This document shows positions 17,321 to 24,940 of a stretch of 32,271 nucleotides of DNA, in pieces. The DNA lies in contig JBGTCY010000318.1 in the NCBI GenBank assembly GCA_041748615.1, positions 1-32,271 of the forward strand. The letters run 5' to 3'. Made by a program: the position numbers and the translations under genes. This stretch comes from JBGTCY01 sp041748615 (GTDB lineage Bacteria > Bacteroidota > Bacteroidia > Chitinophagales > CAIOSU01). The number at the start of each line of letters is the position of its first letter. The stretch's first letter is position 1. The notes beneath the pieces were generated by a model that worked only from the letters and a program-made list of their open reading frames with translations, ran no database searches and was not told the DNA's origin.

Positions 17321-17931
17321 CCATTACAATTAATTAGGTTTTATACCGAGATTAGTTGAATTACCGATGAAATGAGACGTTCCGACTATACGGATTATAC
17401 CGAATGTTTTTTCATTTTATTATTTGAAAACCTGAGTTGTTTCGGTATAAATCCTATGGGATTTACAGGAAAATAAAAAACAGGCGGTTAAAGCGGGGAT
17501 GAGCTATCTTTCTTTAATACTTTTCTATACCATTTATGCAAGATGCCATTTCATAACCTGCCTTTGATCCGCTTCCGATACTTAAAGGGAGTTTTTCTGA
17601 AAAAAAAATCTCAAAGAATGAATTTTTTATTCAATTTTGTGTTCTTGTTAAAAGGATTTTAAAAAATGAATTTTACCTCTTCCAAAACTATCACAACCGA
17701 AGCCGGATTTTTTGCCGGTAAAAACAGGCAGTTTGCCTGCCGGAGAGGTACTGTTTTCATTATGGATTCACATGCAATATGCAATGTCTTTTGTACACCT
17801 TTTTTCTCCAGGCGTTGAGCCGATATTCTTTCATTACCCGTCTTGTTTTCTAATGACATGATTGTCGCCTGACCACACAATCATCCTTTGGTAGTTTAAT
17901 TATTTTTTAACTAAAAAATTATTTTAAAAAA
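17321..17931. other. AT-rich gene-free leader before the arginine operon
   Basis: No convincing gene is seen in these roughly 610 bp. TTATACCGA occurs at 17341-17349 and 17395-17403 and inverted at 17442-17450; the last two form a 10-bp inverted repeat (TTATACCGAA/TTCGGTATAA) with a 37-nt spacer. A hairpin CAGGCA-GTT-TGCCTG lies at 17725-17739. A 50-codon ORF on + (17666-17818), ending Ser-Arg-Arg, overlaps that hairpin; it has no recognisable family and is unsupported as a gene. Its Arg end before an arginine operon is only suggestive. Confidence 0.5.
17898..17923. promoter_or_regulatory. AT-rich 26-bp palindrome before the arginine operon
   Basis: Arms AATTATTTTTTA and TAAAAAATTATT around AC match at 11 of 12 positions. 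It ends 8 bp before the ATG of the first operon gene, where a repressor would block transcription. The AT-rich twofold shape is compatible with an ArgR-type box, but the fit to the ArgR consensus is weak and the identity of the regulator is a guess. Confidence 0.35.
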
Positions 17932-18696
17932 ATGTCTCATTCATATATTATTTCATTGGCAGGTCGTGAACATCAGCATTTTGCTGAAACGATTTGTCAT
18001 CAAATTGAACTTTCTTCACTCGAACGCGGCACCGGAATTGCCAAGCGCACCCCGGAGTTTATCCGCCAAAAAATGACTGAAGGAAAAGCCGTCATCGCAC
18101 TTAGCGAAAGCGGAGAGTGGGCGGGCTTCAGCTACATTGAATCATGGAACGAGGACAAATTTGTCGCGAACTCCGGGTTGATTGTCGCGCCACAGTTTCG
18201 GAAAAACGGTTTGTCTAAAGCTATTAAAAGAGAAATATTTAACTTGTCACGCAAAAAGTATCCCCATGCGAAAGTGTTCAGTCTTACCACCGGACCAGCC
18301 GTGATGAAAATCAATTCTGACTTGGGTTATCGCCCGGTAACTTACTCGCAGATTACCGATGACGAAAATTTCTGGAAAGGCTGCCAAAGTTGTGTCAACC
18401 ATCAAATCTTGATGAGCAAAGAGCGCAAGAATTGTTTGTGCACTGCTTTAGTTTACGACCCCGTCTTGCACGAACAAAAAAATGTTGAGACTTCTGAAAA
18501 CAACGAAAATAAAATAACAGCCATTCAAAAAATGGACACTTCCATTTATGAAAATGTGAAGAATGCCGTGCAATTGTTTTTCAAAAGCAATTCTAAAAAT
18601 TTATTCCGTATTTCATTTCTCCTTGGGAGAAACAAGAATGAGGCTATAAAAAGCAAATTTTTAGAATTGCCTGTATTAAACAACTACAATAAATAA
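17932..18696 (+). CDS. GNAT acyltransferase, probable N-acylglutamate synthase of the arginine operon
   Basis: A 254-residue GNAT-fold protein. The acyl-CoA-binding loop is APQFRKNGLSKAI (residues 86-98), with the preceding strand ANSGLIV. A Cys cluster follows: C151-x2-C154 and C168-x-C170 (KGCQSCVN, KNCLCTALVYDP), then a polar tail of about 75 residues. It is the first gene of the operon, two bases before argG. Bacteroides species have a similar GNAT gene directly before argG that is annotated as N-acetylglutamate synthase, so it probably makes the N-acyl-glutamate that feeds ArgB. Whether the acyl group is acetyl or succinyl cannot be read from this protein. The Cys pairs may bind metal or sense redox state. 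Confidence 0.75.
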   Translation: MSHSYIISLAGREHQHFAETICHQIELSSLERGTGIAKRTPEFIRQKMTEGKAVIALSESGEWAGFSYIESWNEDKFVANSGLIVAPQFRKNGLSKAIKREIFNLSRKKYPHAKVFSLTTGPAVMKINSDLGYRPVTYSQITDDENFWKGCQSCVNHQILMSKERKNCLCTALVYDPVLHEQKNVETSENNENKITAIQKMDTSIYENVKNAVQLFFKSNSKNLFRISFLLGRNKNEAIKSKFLELPVLNNYNK

Positions 18697-18698
18697 AA

Positions 18699-19916
18699 AT
18701 GAGCGAACCAAAAAAGAAAGTCGTGCTTGCCTTCAGTGGCGGATTAGACACTACCTATTGTGCCATTTATCTATCAAAAGACTTGGGCAATGAAGTTCAC
18801 GCGCTCACGATAAACACGGGCGGGTTTTCCGAGAAAGAAATTACAGCGATTGAAGCTCATGCGAAAAACCTTGGTGTAGCTTCTTTCAAATGCATAGACG
18901 AAAGAAACAACTACTACCGCGATGTAATTAAATATTTAGTTTTCGGAAACATTCTGAAAAACGGCACTTATCCCTTGTCGGTGAGTGCCGAGCGCATTGT
19001 GCAGGCAATGGCAACCGCCCGCTATGCGAAAAGCATCGGTGCGCAATCTGTGGCGCATGGCAGCACGGGCGCGGGTAACGACCAAGTGCGTTTCGATATG
19101 GTTTTTCAAATTATGGCGCCCGAACTGCATATCATCACGCCCATCCGCGACCTCAAACTTTCGCGTGAGCAGGAAATTGCTTTTCTGAAACAGCATGGTG
19201 TGGAGATGAATGTCGAGAAAGCGGCATATAGCATCAACAAAGGCATTTGGGGCACTTCGGTAGGCGGACGCGAAACGCTGCAATCGAAAGACCCGCTGCC
19301 CGAAAGCGCTTACCCGACACAACTCACACAGAACGAGCCTTCCAATGTTACACTGCATTTTGAACAAGGCGAACTCAAAGGCGTGAACGAACAACCATTT
19401 GAAAATCCGGTGAATGCTATCAATGCTTTGCAGGAATTGGCAGCGCCTTATGCCATTGGCAGAGATATTCATGTGGGAGATACCATCATCGGCATTAAAG
19501 GCAGAGTGGGTTTTGAAGCAGCCGCACCGCTTATCATCATCAAAGCGCACCATCTTTTAGAAAAACACACGCTCACCAAATGGCAGTTGTATTGGAAAGA
19601 CCAATTGTCGGCTTGGTATGGAAATTGGCTGCACGAAGGACAATATCTTGACCCGGTGATGCGAGACATGGAAAGCTTTCTTGCTTCCACGCAGAAATTT
19701 GTAAGCGGAAAAGTTTTTGTAAAATTATTGCCCGAGCGTTTTGAATTGACGGGCATTCAATCGGAGCATGATTTGATGTCGGCAAAATTTGGCAGCTATG
19801 GCGAAATGAATAATGCATGGACAGGAGAAGATGTGAAAGGCTTCACCAAAATTTTCGGTAATCAAACAAGTATATTTTATCAGGTGAACGGATTAAAAGA
19901 TTTCAAAGATGCATAA
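18699..19916 (+). CDS. argG: Argininosuccinate synthase
   Basis: The enzyme joins citrulline and aspartate with ATP to form argininosuccinate, in the cytoplasm. It has 405 residues, normal length. The N-type ATP pyrophosphatase loop is FSGGLDTTYC (residues 12-21, SGGLDT core), and HGSTGAGNDQVRFD is the typical citrulline/ATP-binding stretch. SVGRET-like SVGGRETLQSKDPLPESAYP follows further on. It starts 2 bp after the acyltransferase stop, and the argC start overlaps its last 8 bases. Confidence 0.96.
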   Translation: MSEPKKKVVLAFSGGLDTTYCAIYLSKDLGNEVHALTINTGGFSEKEITAIEAHAKNLGVASFKCIDERNNYYRDVIKYLVFGNILKNGTYPLSVSAERIVQAMATARYAKSIGAQSVAHGSTGAGNDQVRFDMVFQIMAPELHIITPIRDLKLSREQEIAFLKQHGVEMNVEKAAYSINKGIWGTSVGGRETLQSKDPLPESAYPTQLTQNEPSNVTLHFEQGELKGVNEQPFENPVNAINALQELAAPYAIGRDIHVGDTIIGIKGRVGFEAAAPLIIIKAHHLLEKHTLTKWQLYWKDQLSAWYGNWLHEGQYLDPVMRDMESFLASTQKFVSGKVFVKLLPERFELTGIQSEHDLMSAKFGSYGEMNNAWTGEDVKGFTKIFGNQTSIFYQVNGLKDFKDA

Positions 19917-20892
19917 CATCAAAGCAGGCATCATCGGAGGTGCGGGCTATACCGGGGGCGAACTGCTGCGCCTGTTGGTGCTACATCCACATGTCGAAAT
20001 TGCTTTTGTGCAAAGCAGCAGCAATGCAGGCAATCCGGTGCATCAGGTGCATACCGATTTGTTGGGTGAAACCAGTTTGATTTTTTCGGAAAAACATCAT
20101 GCTGAAATAGATGTATTGTTTTTGTGTGGCGGACATGGCGCAGCACAAAAATTTTTAAGTGAAAATGATATTCCTGAAAAAATTGCCGTCATTGATTTGA
20201 GCCACGATTTCAGACTGCAAAAAAATAATTCGATTGCCGGAAGAAATTTTGTTTACGGCTTGCCCGAACTGAACAAAGAAAAAATTATCACTGCAAAAAG
20301 CATTGCCAATCCGGGATGCTTTGCCACATGTATTCAATTGGCTTTGTTGCCTTTGGCACAAGCGGGTTTGTTGCAAAATGAAATTCATGTCAATGCCACT
20401 ACCGGCTCTACGGGAGCGGGGCAGGCGTTGAGCGCTACCACACATTTCACTTGGCGCAACAATAATATTTCGGTCTATAAAGCTTTCACGCATCAGCACT
20501 TTGCCGAAATCGAACAATCGCTGCATCAGCTTCAACAAAATTTTTCCGCACCGTTGCATTTCATTCCGCAGCGCGGAAATTTTACACGGGGTATTTTATC
20601 GAGCGCTTATATGCAATGCGAAAAAAGTGAAACGGAAGTAAAACAGCTTTTCAAAAAATATTTTCAATCGGAACCTTTTATCAGAATAAGCGAAACGAAT
20701 ATTGATTTGAAACAAGTGGTGAACACCAACCGCTGTTTTATACATATTGAAAAACAAGGCGACCAACTTTTAATCATATCCGCCATTGATAATTTGCTGA
20801 AAGGCGCTTCGGGACAAGCCGTGCAAAACATGAACCTCCTATTTGGCTTCAACGAAACTGCCGGACTGCAACTAAAACCCTCCGCTTTATAA
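19909..20892 (+). CDS. argC: N-acyl-gamma-glutamyl-phosphate reductase
   Basis: The enzyme reduces N-acyl-glutamyl-5-phosphate to the semialdehyde with NADPH. It has 327 residues. The nucleotide-binding start is IIGGAGYTGGELLRLL (residues 7-22). The catalytic Cys is Cys137 in NPGCFATCIQLALLPL, and the later GNFTRGILSS and GASGQAVQNMNLLFG are typical. It overlaps argG by 8 bp and lies one base before argD. Confidence 0.96.
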   Translation: MHNIKAGIIGGAGYTGGELLRLLVLHPHVEIAFVQSSSNAGNPVHQVHTDLLGETSLIFSEKHHAEIDVLFLCGGHGAAQKFLSENDIPEKIAVIDLSHDFRLQKNNSIAGRNFVYGLPELNKEKIITAKSIANPGCFATCIQLALLPLAQAGLLQNEIHVNATTGSTGAGQALSATTHFTWRNNNISVYKAFTHQHFAEIEQSLHQLQQNFSAPLHFIPQRGNFTRGILSSAYMQCEKSETEVKQLFKKYFQSEPFIRISETNIDLKQVVNTNRCFIHIEKQGDQLLIISAIDNLLKGASGQAVQNMNLLFGFNETAGLQLKPSAL

Positions 20893-20893
20893 G

Positions 20894-22030
20894 ATGAAAT
20901 TATTCGATGTATATCCGCTGTTCGATATTGAACCCGTGAGAGCGGAAGGCATTTATGTATATGATGCAGAAGGCAAACGCTACATGGATTTGTATGGCGG
21001 ACATGCTGTGATTTCGATTGGGCATTCGCATCCGCATTATGTCGAAATGCTAAGCAAACAATTGAAATGCATCGGATTCTATTCCAACTCGGTGAAAATT
21101 CCTTTGCAGGAAACATTGGCTGAAAAACTCGGCAGACTTTCTGGCTATGATGATTACGAATTGTTTCTTTGCAATTCAGGCGCGGAAGCCAACGAGAATG
21201 CATTGAAGATGGCTTCGTTTCAAAACGGCAGAAAAAAAATCATTGCTTTTGAAAAAGCTTTTCACGGTCGCACTTCTTTGGCAGTTGCCTGCACCGATAA
21301 CAAAAGCATTTGTGCGCCAATCAACGAAACACATGAAGTGATTTTTCTTCCGTTCAACGATGGAGCGGCATTGGAACACGCCATGAATGAAGAAGTTTGT
21401 GCAGTAATTGTAGAAGGCATACAGGGCGTTGGTGGTGTCCATATTCCTTCGGAAAGTTTTTTGAAGAAAATCAGAACGCTTTGCGATAAAACCGCAGCAG
21501 TTTTCATTCTGGATGAAATACAATCTGGCTATGGCAGAAGCGGATATTTTTTCGCGCACCAACACAGTGGTGTAAAGCCAGACATCATCAGCATGGCTAA
21601 AGGAATGGGTAATGGTTTTCCGATAGGCGGCATTTTGCTTTCGCCAATTTTCAAAGCGAAACATGGATTGTTAGGAACCACCTTTGGCGGCAACTATCTC
21701 GCTTGTGCCGCAGGCATTGCAGTGTTGGATGTGTTGGAAAAAGAAAATTTAATTGCTCATGCAAAATCAGTTGGAGAATATTTGAAGAAAGAATTATCAG
21801 CCATCGAGGGCATTAAAGAAGTGCGCGGTATGGGGTTGATGCTCGGTATCGAACTGCATGAACCGAGTGCAACGTTGAGAAATCATTTACTTAAAGAACA
21901 TTGCATTTTCACCGGCTCATCTTCGGAAAAGAATACGCTACGCATCTTGCCTCCACTTATACTGAAGAAAGAAGAGGCAATGGTTTTCTTGGAGGCATTT
22001 CGTCAATCGCTTAAATCACTTTTCGCATGA
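20894..22030 (+). CDS. argD: N-acylornithine aminotransferase
   Basis: A PLP enzyme of class III (378 residues) that turns the N-acyl-glutamate semialdehyde into N-acylornithine with glutamate as amino donor. Visible motifs: the phosphate-binding SGAEANENALKMA, FHGRTSLAVACT, the Asp of FILDEIQSGYGRSG, and the PLP Lys236 in SMAKGMGNGFPIGG. It is coupled to argF' by an ATGA overlap. Confidence 0.94.
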   Translation: MKLFDVYPLFDIEPVRAEGIYVYDAEGKRYMDLYGGHAVISIGHSHPHYVEMLSKQLKCIGFYSNSVKIPLQETLAEKLGRLSGYDDYELFLCNSGAEANENALKMASFQNGRKKIIAFEKAFHGRTSLAVACTDNKSICAPINETHEVIFLPFNDGAALEHAMNEEVCAVIVEGIQGVGGVHIPSESFLKKIRTLCDKTAAVFILDEIQSGYGRSGYFFAHQHSGVKPDIISMAKGMGNGFPIGGILLSPIFKAKHGLLGTTFGGNYLACAAGIAVLDVLEKENLIAHAKSVGEYLKKELSAIEGIKEVRGMGLMLGIELHEPSATLRNHLLKEHCIFTGSSSEKNTLRILPPLILKKEEAMVFLEAFRQSLKSLFA

Positions 22031-22977
22031 AACAATTCACTTCCGTTCATGATGCCGGTAATGTTCATGCGCTCATTCAAGAGGCGCTGGAGTTGAAAAG
22101 AAATCTTGCTGCAGATCATAAATTGGGAAAGGGAAAAACCATCGGACTGTTGTTTCTCAATCCGAGTTTGCGCACGCGCATGAGCACACAAAGGGCTGCT
22201 GATAATTTGGGCATGAATGTGATGTCGCTCAATTTAGATAAAGACAGTTGGCAAATCGAATTTGAAGATGGTGCGGTGATGAACAATAACAAAAGCGAAC
22301 ATATCAAAGAAGCCGCAGGCGTTATATCGCAGTATTGCGATGTGGTGGGTTTGCGCAGTTTCCCCGGCTTGGTTGACCGGGAAAAAGATTACAACGAGGA
22401 AGTGCTCAATAGTTTTTTAAAACATCTCAGCATTCCGCTCATCAGTTTGGAAAGTGCTACTCGTCATCCGTTGCAAAGTTTTGCAGACATGATGACGATA
22501 CGTGAAAATTTTTCCGCAGCACGGAAACCAAAAGTTGTTTTAATGTGGGCGCCACACATCAAACCCTTGCCACAGGCAGTGCCTAATTCTTTTGTGGAGT
22601 GGGCGGTGGCTTATGGCGCTGAGGTCGTGGTGGCACAGCCAGAAGGCTATGAATTACAACCCTGCTTTACAGAAGGCGCAACCATTATGCACGACCAACA
22701 TGCAGCGCTGAAAGATGCCGACTTTGTGTATGTAAAAAATTGGTCGGCTTATCACGATTATGGCGCTATGCCTGTAGTGAAAGAAGACTGGTTGCTGAAT
22801 GAAGAAAAAATGCAACTGACCGCCAACGGAAAAATCATGCACTGTCTTCCGGTGAGAAGAAACGTGGAACTGCCCGATGCATTGTTAGACAGTCCCATAT
22901 CATTGGTGCAGCAGCAGGCAGGCAATCGGGTGTTTGCCGCGCAGACTGTTTTGAAAAAAATCCTTGAAACACTTTAA
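22027..22977 (+). CDS. argF': N-acylornithine carbamoyltransferase (ArgF')
   Basis: This transcarbamylase acts on N-acetyl- or N-succinyl-ornithine rather than free ornithine, as in Xanthomonas (acetyl) and Bacteroides fragilis (succinyl). It has 316 residues. The carbamoyl-phosphate site is FLNPSLRTRMS, with the second motif ATRHPLQSFADMMT and the ending HCLPVRRNVELPDALLDS. The 80s loop reads MNNNKSEHIKEAA, with Ser at residue 90; from memory, B. fragilis has Pro at 90 and Xanthomonas has Glu at the matching place. The acyl choice is therefore open. It overlaps argD by 4 bp, and argB starts one base after its stop. Confidence 0.92.
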   Translation: MKQFTSVHDAGNVHALIQEALELKRNLAADHKLGKGKTIGLLFLNPSLRTRMSTQRAADNLGMNVMSLNLDKDSWQIEFEDGAVMNNNKSEHIKEAAGVISQYCDVVGLRSFPGLVDREKDYNEEVLNSFLKHLSIPLISLESATRHPLQSFADMMTIRENFSAARKPKVVLMWAPHIKPLPQAVPNSFVEWAVAYGAEVVVAQPEGYELQPCFTEGATIMHDQHAALKDADFVYVKNWSAYHDYGAMPVVKEDWLLNEEKMQLTANGKIMHCLPVRRNVELPDALLDSPISLVQQQAGNRVFAAQTVLKKILETL

Positions 22978-22978
22978 C

Positions 22979-23779
22979 ATGACAAAGCCTGCATTATTAG
23001 TGGTTAAAATCGGAGGCAACATCGTTGATGATGAACAGGCTTTGAATGCGTTTCTCGATGATTTTGCCGCTATCGAAGGCAACAAAATATTAGTGCATGG
23101 CGGAGGCAAAGCGGCAACAGCGCTCAGCAAACAATTAGGCATAGAACCACAAATGGTCAACGGCAGAAGGATTACGGGCGATGAAGATATTAAAGTGGTA
23201 ACGATGGTGTATGCCGGATGGCTCAACAAAAAAATCACGGCTGCTTTGCAATCCAAAAATCAAAAAGCGATTGGCTTGAGCGGTGCAGATGCGGCTCTCA
23301 TTCCTGCTGTGAAAAGACCGGTGAATGAAATTGATTATGGCTGGGTGGGCGATATACTTTTAAATGAAATCAATACCGGCTTATTCGATAGTTTGCTTGC
23401 TCAGAAACTCTCGCCTGTGATAGCCCCTGTGAGTTGCGACACTGCCGGCAACCTGCTTAATATCAATGCCGACACTATAGCAACATATATTGCCGTGGTC
23501 ATGAGCAGACAGTTTGATGTTACGCTTGCACTATGTTTTGAAAAAAAAGGTGTGTTGCTCGACATTGAAGATGAGCATTCATTCATCGAAAAAATTTCTT
23601 CGAGCGATTTTGCAATACTGAAAGAAAAAGGTGTCATTTCAAATGGCATGTTGCCCAAATTGGATAACGCCTTTTTTGCAGCCCAAAAAGGCGTGCAACA
23701 GGTGGTGATTGGTCATGCAGGGGATATAAAACGATTGGTTGAAAAGAAAGAGGGTGTCGGGACGAGGGTGATGGTGTGA
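22979..23779 (+). CDS. argB: N-acylglutamate kinase
   Basis: The enzyme phosphorylates N-acyl-glutamate, the second step of arginine synthesis. It has 266 residues from ATG22979 (MTKPALLVVKIGGN). A TTG 15 bases earlier is also in frame but overlaps argF', so ATG is preferred. Motifs: VKIGGN (residues 9-14, phosphate-binding Lys10), HGGGKAAT (from residue 40), and NINADTIATYIAV near the ATP site. It is the last recognisable arg gene here. N-acylornithine deacylase (argE) and argininosuccinate lyase (argH), often next in such operons, are missing; decayed sequence follows. Confidence 0.95.
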   Translation: MTKPALLVVKIGGNIVDDEQALNAFLDDFAAIEGNKILVHGGGKAATALSKQLGIEPQMVNGRRITGDEDIKVVTMVYAGWLNKKITAALQSKNQKAIGLSGADAALIPAVKRPVNEIDYGWVGDILLNEINTGLFDSLLAQKLSPVIAPVSCDTAGNLLNINADTIATYIAVVMSRQFDVTLALCFEKKGVLLDIEDEHSFIEKISSSDFAILKEKGVISNGMLPKLDNAFFAAQKGVQQVVIGHAGDIKRLVEKKEGVGTRVMV

Positions 23780-23810
23780 GTGTGAAAATTCAAAAATATG
23801 TAAATTAATT

Positions 23811-24045
23811 ATGTCCAATTTTGAAAATACAGCTATGAGCAATTTAAAACAGCCTTTGAATAAAGCGCCAATTGAAATCCTTAAACTGTTTTCGCGCCCC
23901 ATGAGCGAAGAAGATTTACAGGAAATAAAATCATTGTTGGTAAAACATCTCCGAAAAAATGACCCAACGTGTAGATAATATTTCCAAACAAAAAGGCTAC
24001 ACACAGAAAGATTTTGATAATTGGCTGAACGAACCCAATCAATAA
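23811..24045 (+). pseudogene. Frameshifted antitoxin-like gene
   Basis: ATG23811 opens a 55-codon frame (KAPIEILKLFSRPMSEEDLQ, then EIKSLLVKHL) that hits TAA at 23976-23978. The next frame, open from 23959, continues in the same style (MTQRVDNISKQKGYTQKDF, then DNWLNEPNQ) to TAA at 24043-24045. The change of frame falls at a run of six A (23954-23959); removing one A would give one protein of about 77 residues. The sequence resembles short antitoxins often placed before PIN-domain toxins in Bacteroidota, with the L-S-R-P-M-S-E-E-D-L core. Toxin-like sequence follows with a TAATG overlap. It is either a pseudogene or a sequencing slip. Confidence 0.5.
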
Positions 24046-24110
24046 TGTTGTCGTTTTGATTGATAAATATTTTAAGGGCAGTTCTAAAAATCACTCCACC
24101 TTATTAATAA
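24045..24110 (+). pseudogene. Possible PIN-toxin N-terminus remnant
   Basis: Directly overlapping the antitoxin stop, three frames together give VVVLID, NILRAV and SKNHS, which matches the usual opening of PIN toxins (hydrophobic strand, Asp, N-I-L, a short loop). Two single-base frame changes are needed and the similarity ends after about 20 residues, where very AT-rich sequence begins. The call depends on context and is tentative. Confidence 0.3.
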
Positions 24111-24194
24111 TAATAGTTAATATATAATCCGAGCGAAAAGCAAGTGTTGAAATAACATTGTATAAAATATAATATATTAATAAAATGTAGCCCT

Positions 24195-24440
24195 TGCGCG
24201 GATTTTTCGATGAGCAGGAAAACATTAGTCAAACTAAGCAAATTGAATGACCCGCTTGAAAAATTGGATTATCATATTGACTTTGAAATTTTCTGAAGAA
24301 CGCTCAATGAGATTTATCAAAAGGCGGAGACCAAGAGCAATGCCGGAGTCAAGCCTTTGACTATGTGCTGATGTTTAAGATACTGATATTACAACAACTT
24401 TATCATTTGTCGGAGTTGTATGCCGACAGCGCCTTAAAAA
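24195..24440 (+). mobile_element. Degenerate IS5-type transposase N-terminus
   Basis: Three frame segments line up with the start of an IS5-family transposase: GFFDEQENISQTKQI, then LNDPLEKLDYHIDFEIF-stop-RTLNEIYQKAETKSNAG, then FDYVLMFKILILQQLYHLSE. One in-frame TGA and two frameshifts break it. Similarity ends near 24415, and the catalytic DDE region is absent, so this is a dead fragment. I see no inverted repeats that would define the element's ends. The surrounding 24050-24195 is AT-rich filler. Confidence 0.65.
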
Positions 24441-24456
24441 TGTCCCGGTTAGCCGA

Positions 24457-24642
24457 TTGGAAGAATTGTATCAACTAATTCATTCATTAACAACGAAATC
24501 AAAAAGCACTGACAGTACAAGAAAAAAAATTCTTTCTTTTTCAAGCGCTTTTGCAGATATGAGGATGGAAGATCATGAAGATTTCTTGCGGTATATGAAG
24601 AAAACCAGAGACGAATTATTTGACAGAAAATTTGACTTGTGA
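24457..24642 (+). CDS. Antitoxin-like small protein, N-terminus probably lost
   Basis: A 61-codon frame from a TTG. The body (KILSFSSAFADMRMEDHEDF, then LRYMKKTRDELFDRKFDL) resembles the C-terminal toxin-binding half of VapB-like antitoxins: a short helical part, an acidic D-M-x-x-E-D-x-x-D-F-L segment and a basic/Phe-Asp-Leu end. No good ATG is present. The frame runs open into the transposase remnant upstream, so the DNA-binding N-terminus seems to have been replaced. The stop overlaps a GTG that begins a PIN-like remnant. It is probably not functional. Confidence 0.4.
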   Translation: MEELYQLIHSLTTKSKSTDSTRKKILSFSSAFADMRMEDHEDFLRYMKKTRDELFDRKFDL

Positions 24643-24720
24643 AACCCATTGTTGCTGGATACGGATATTCAATGATTGCGCGAGTACTGTGGACAATATC
24701 GAGGAAAGTAACAAACTCAA
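24639..24720 (+). pseudogene. Truncated, frameshifted VapC/PIN-toxin remnant
   Basis: A GTG overlapping the antitoxin TGA (GTGA) starts V-K-P-I-V. After a frame change comes LDTDI, the first acidic motif of PIN nucleases, and after another NDCASTVDNIEESNKLKG, which fits the following helix. Similarity stops at the hairpin at 24725, so the later active-site acids are missing. It forms a dead toxin-antitoxin pair with the gene before it. Confidence 0.4.
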
Positions 24721-24724
24721 AGGG

Positions 24725-24753
24725 ATGCCTCCCGATAATGAATCGGGAGGCAT
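24725..24753. repeat. Perfect 12-bp-stem hairpin (REP-like)
   Basis: ATGCCTCCCGAT and ATCGGGAGGCAT pair perfectly around AATGA. No T-run follows directly, so it is more like a REP palindrome than an intrinsic terminator. It marks the point where toxin similarity ends. A smaller CCTCC-CCC-GGAGG palindrome lies at 24782-24794. The remaining sequence to 24900 shows no gene. Confidence 0.6.
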
Positions 24754-24908
24754 GGTACTTTAGACATTAAACTCCTCCCCTCCTCCCCCGGAGGTAAGAT
24801 ACCACAATCGCGGGACGCTACCAATCAAAGCAAGGCATAGACGTACAAAGCAAGCGCCATTTCATTTTCACGACTCAGGCGAGCTTCACGGGTTAACGAT
24901 GTGCTTGG

Positions 24909-24916
24909 TAACTTTA
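24909..24916 (+). promoter_or_regulatory. Putative -7 promoter element (TAACTTTA)
   Basis: TAACTTTA lies 32 bp before ATG24941 of the lipoprotein gene, a distance similar to that before thrA. It supports this start rather than the ATG at 24899, which lies upstream of it. Confidence 0.4.
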
Positions 24917-24940
24917 CGTTTCAAATTTTTACAAGCTTCC

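Noticed and set aside
17659..17880. 73-codon minus-strand ORF in the arginine leader region
   Set aside because: No family recognised, no start signals, and it lies over hairpins; open by chance.
18936..19553. 205-codon minus-strand ORF inside argG
   Set aside because: Antisense of a conserved gene with strong codon structure; no protein family seen.
24457..24642. Intact stand-alone antitoxin gene
   Set aside because: No ATG, no DNA-binding N-terminus, and its toxin partner is truncated; kept only as a remnant-like ORF.
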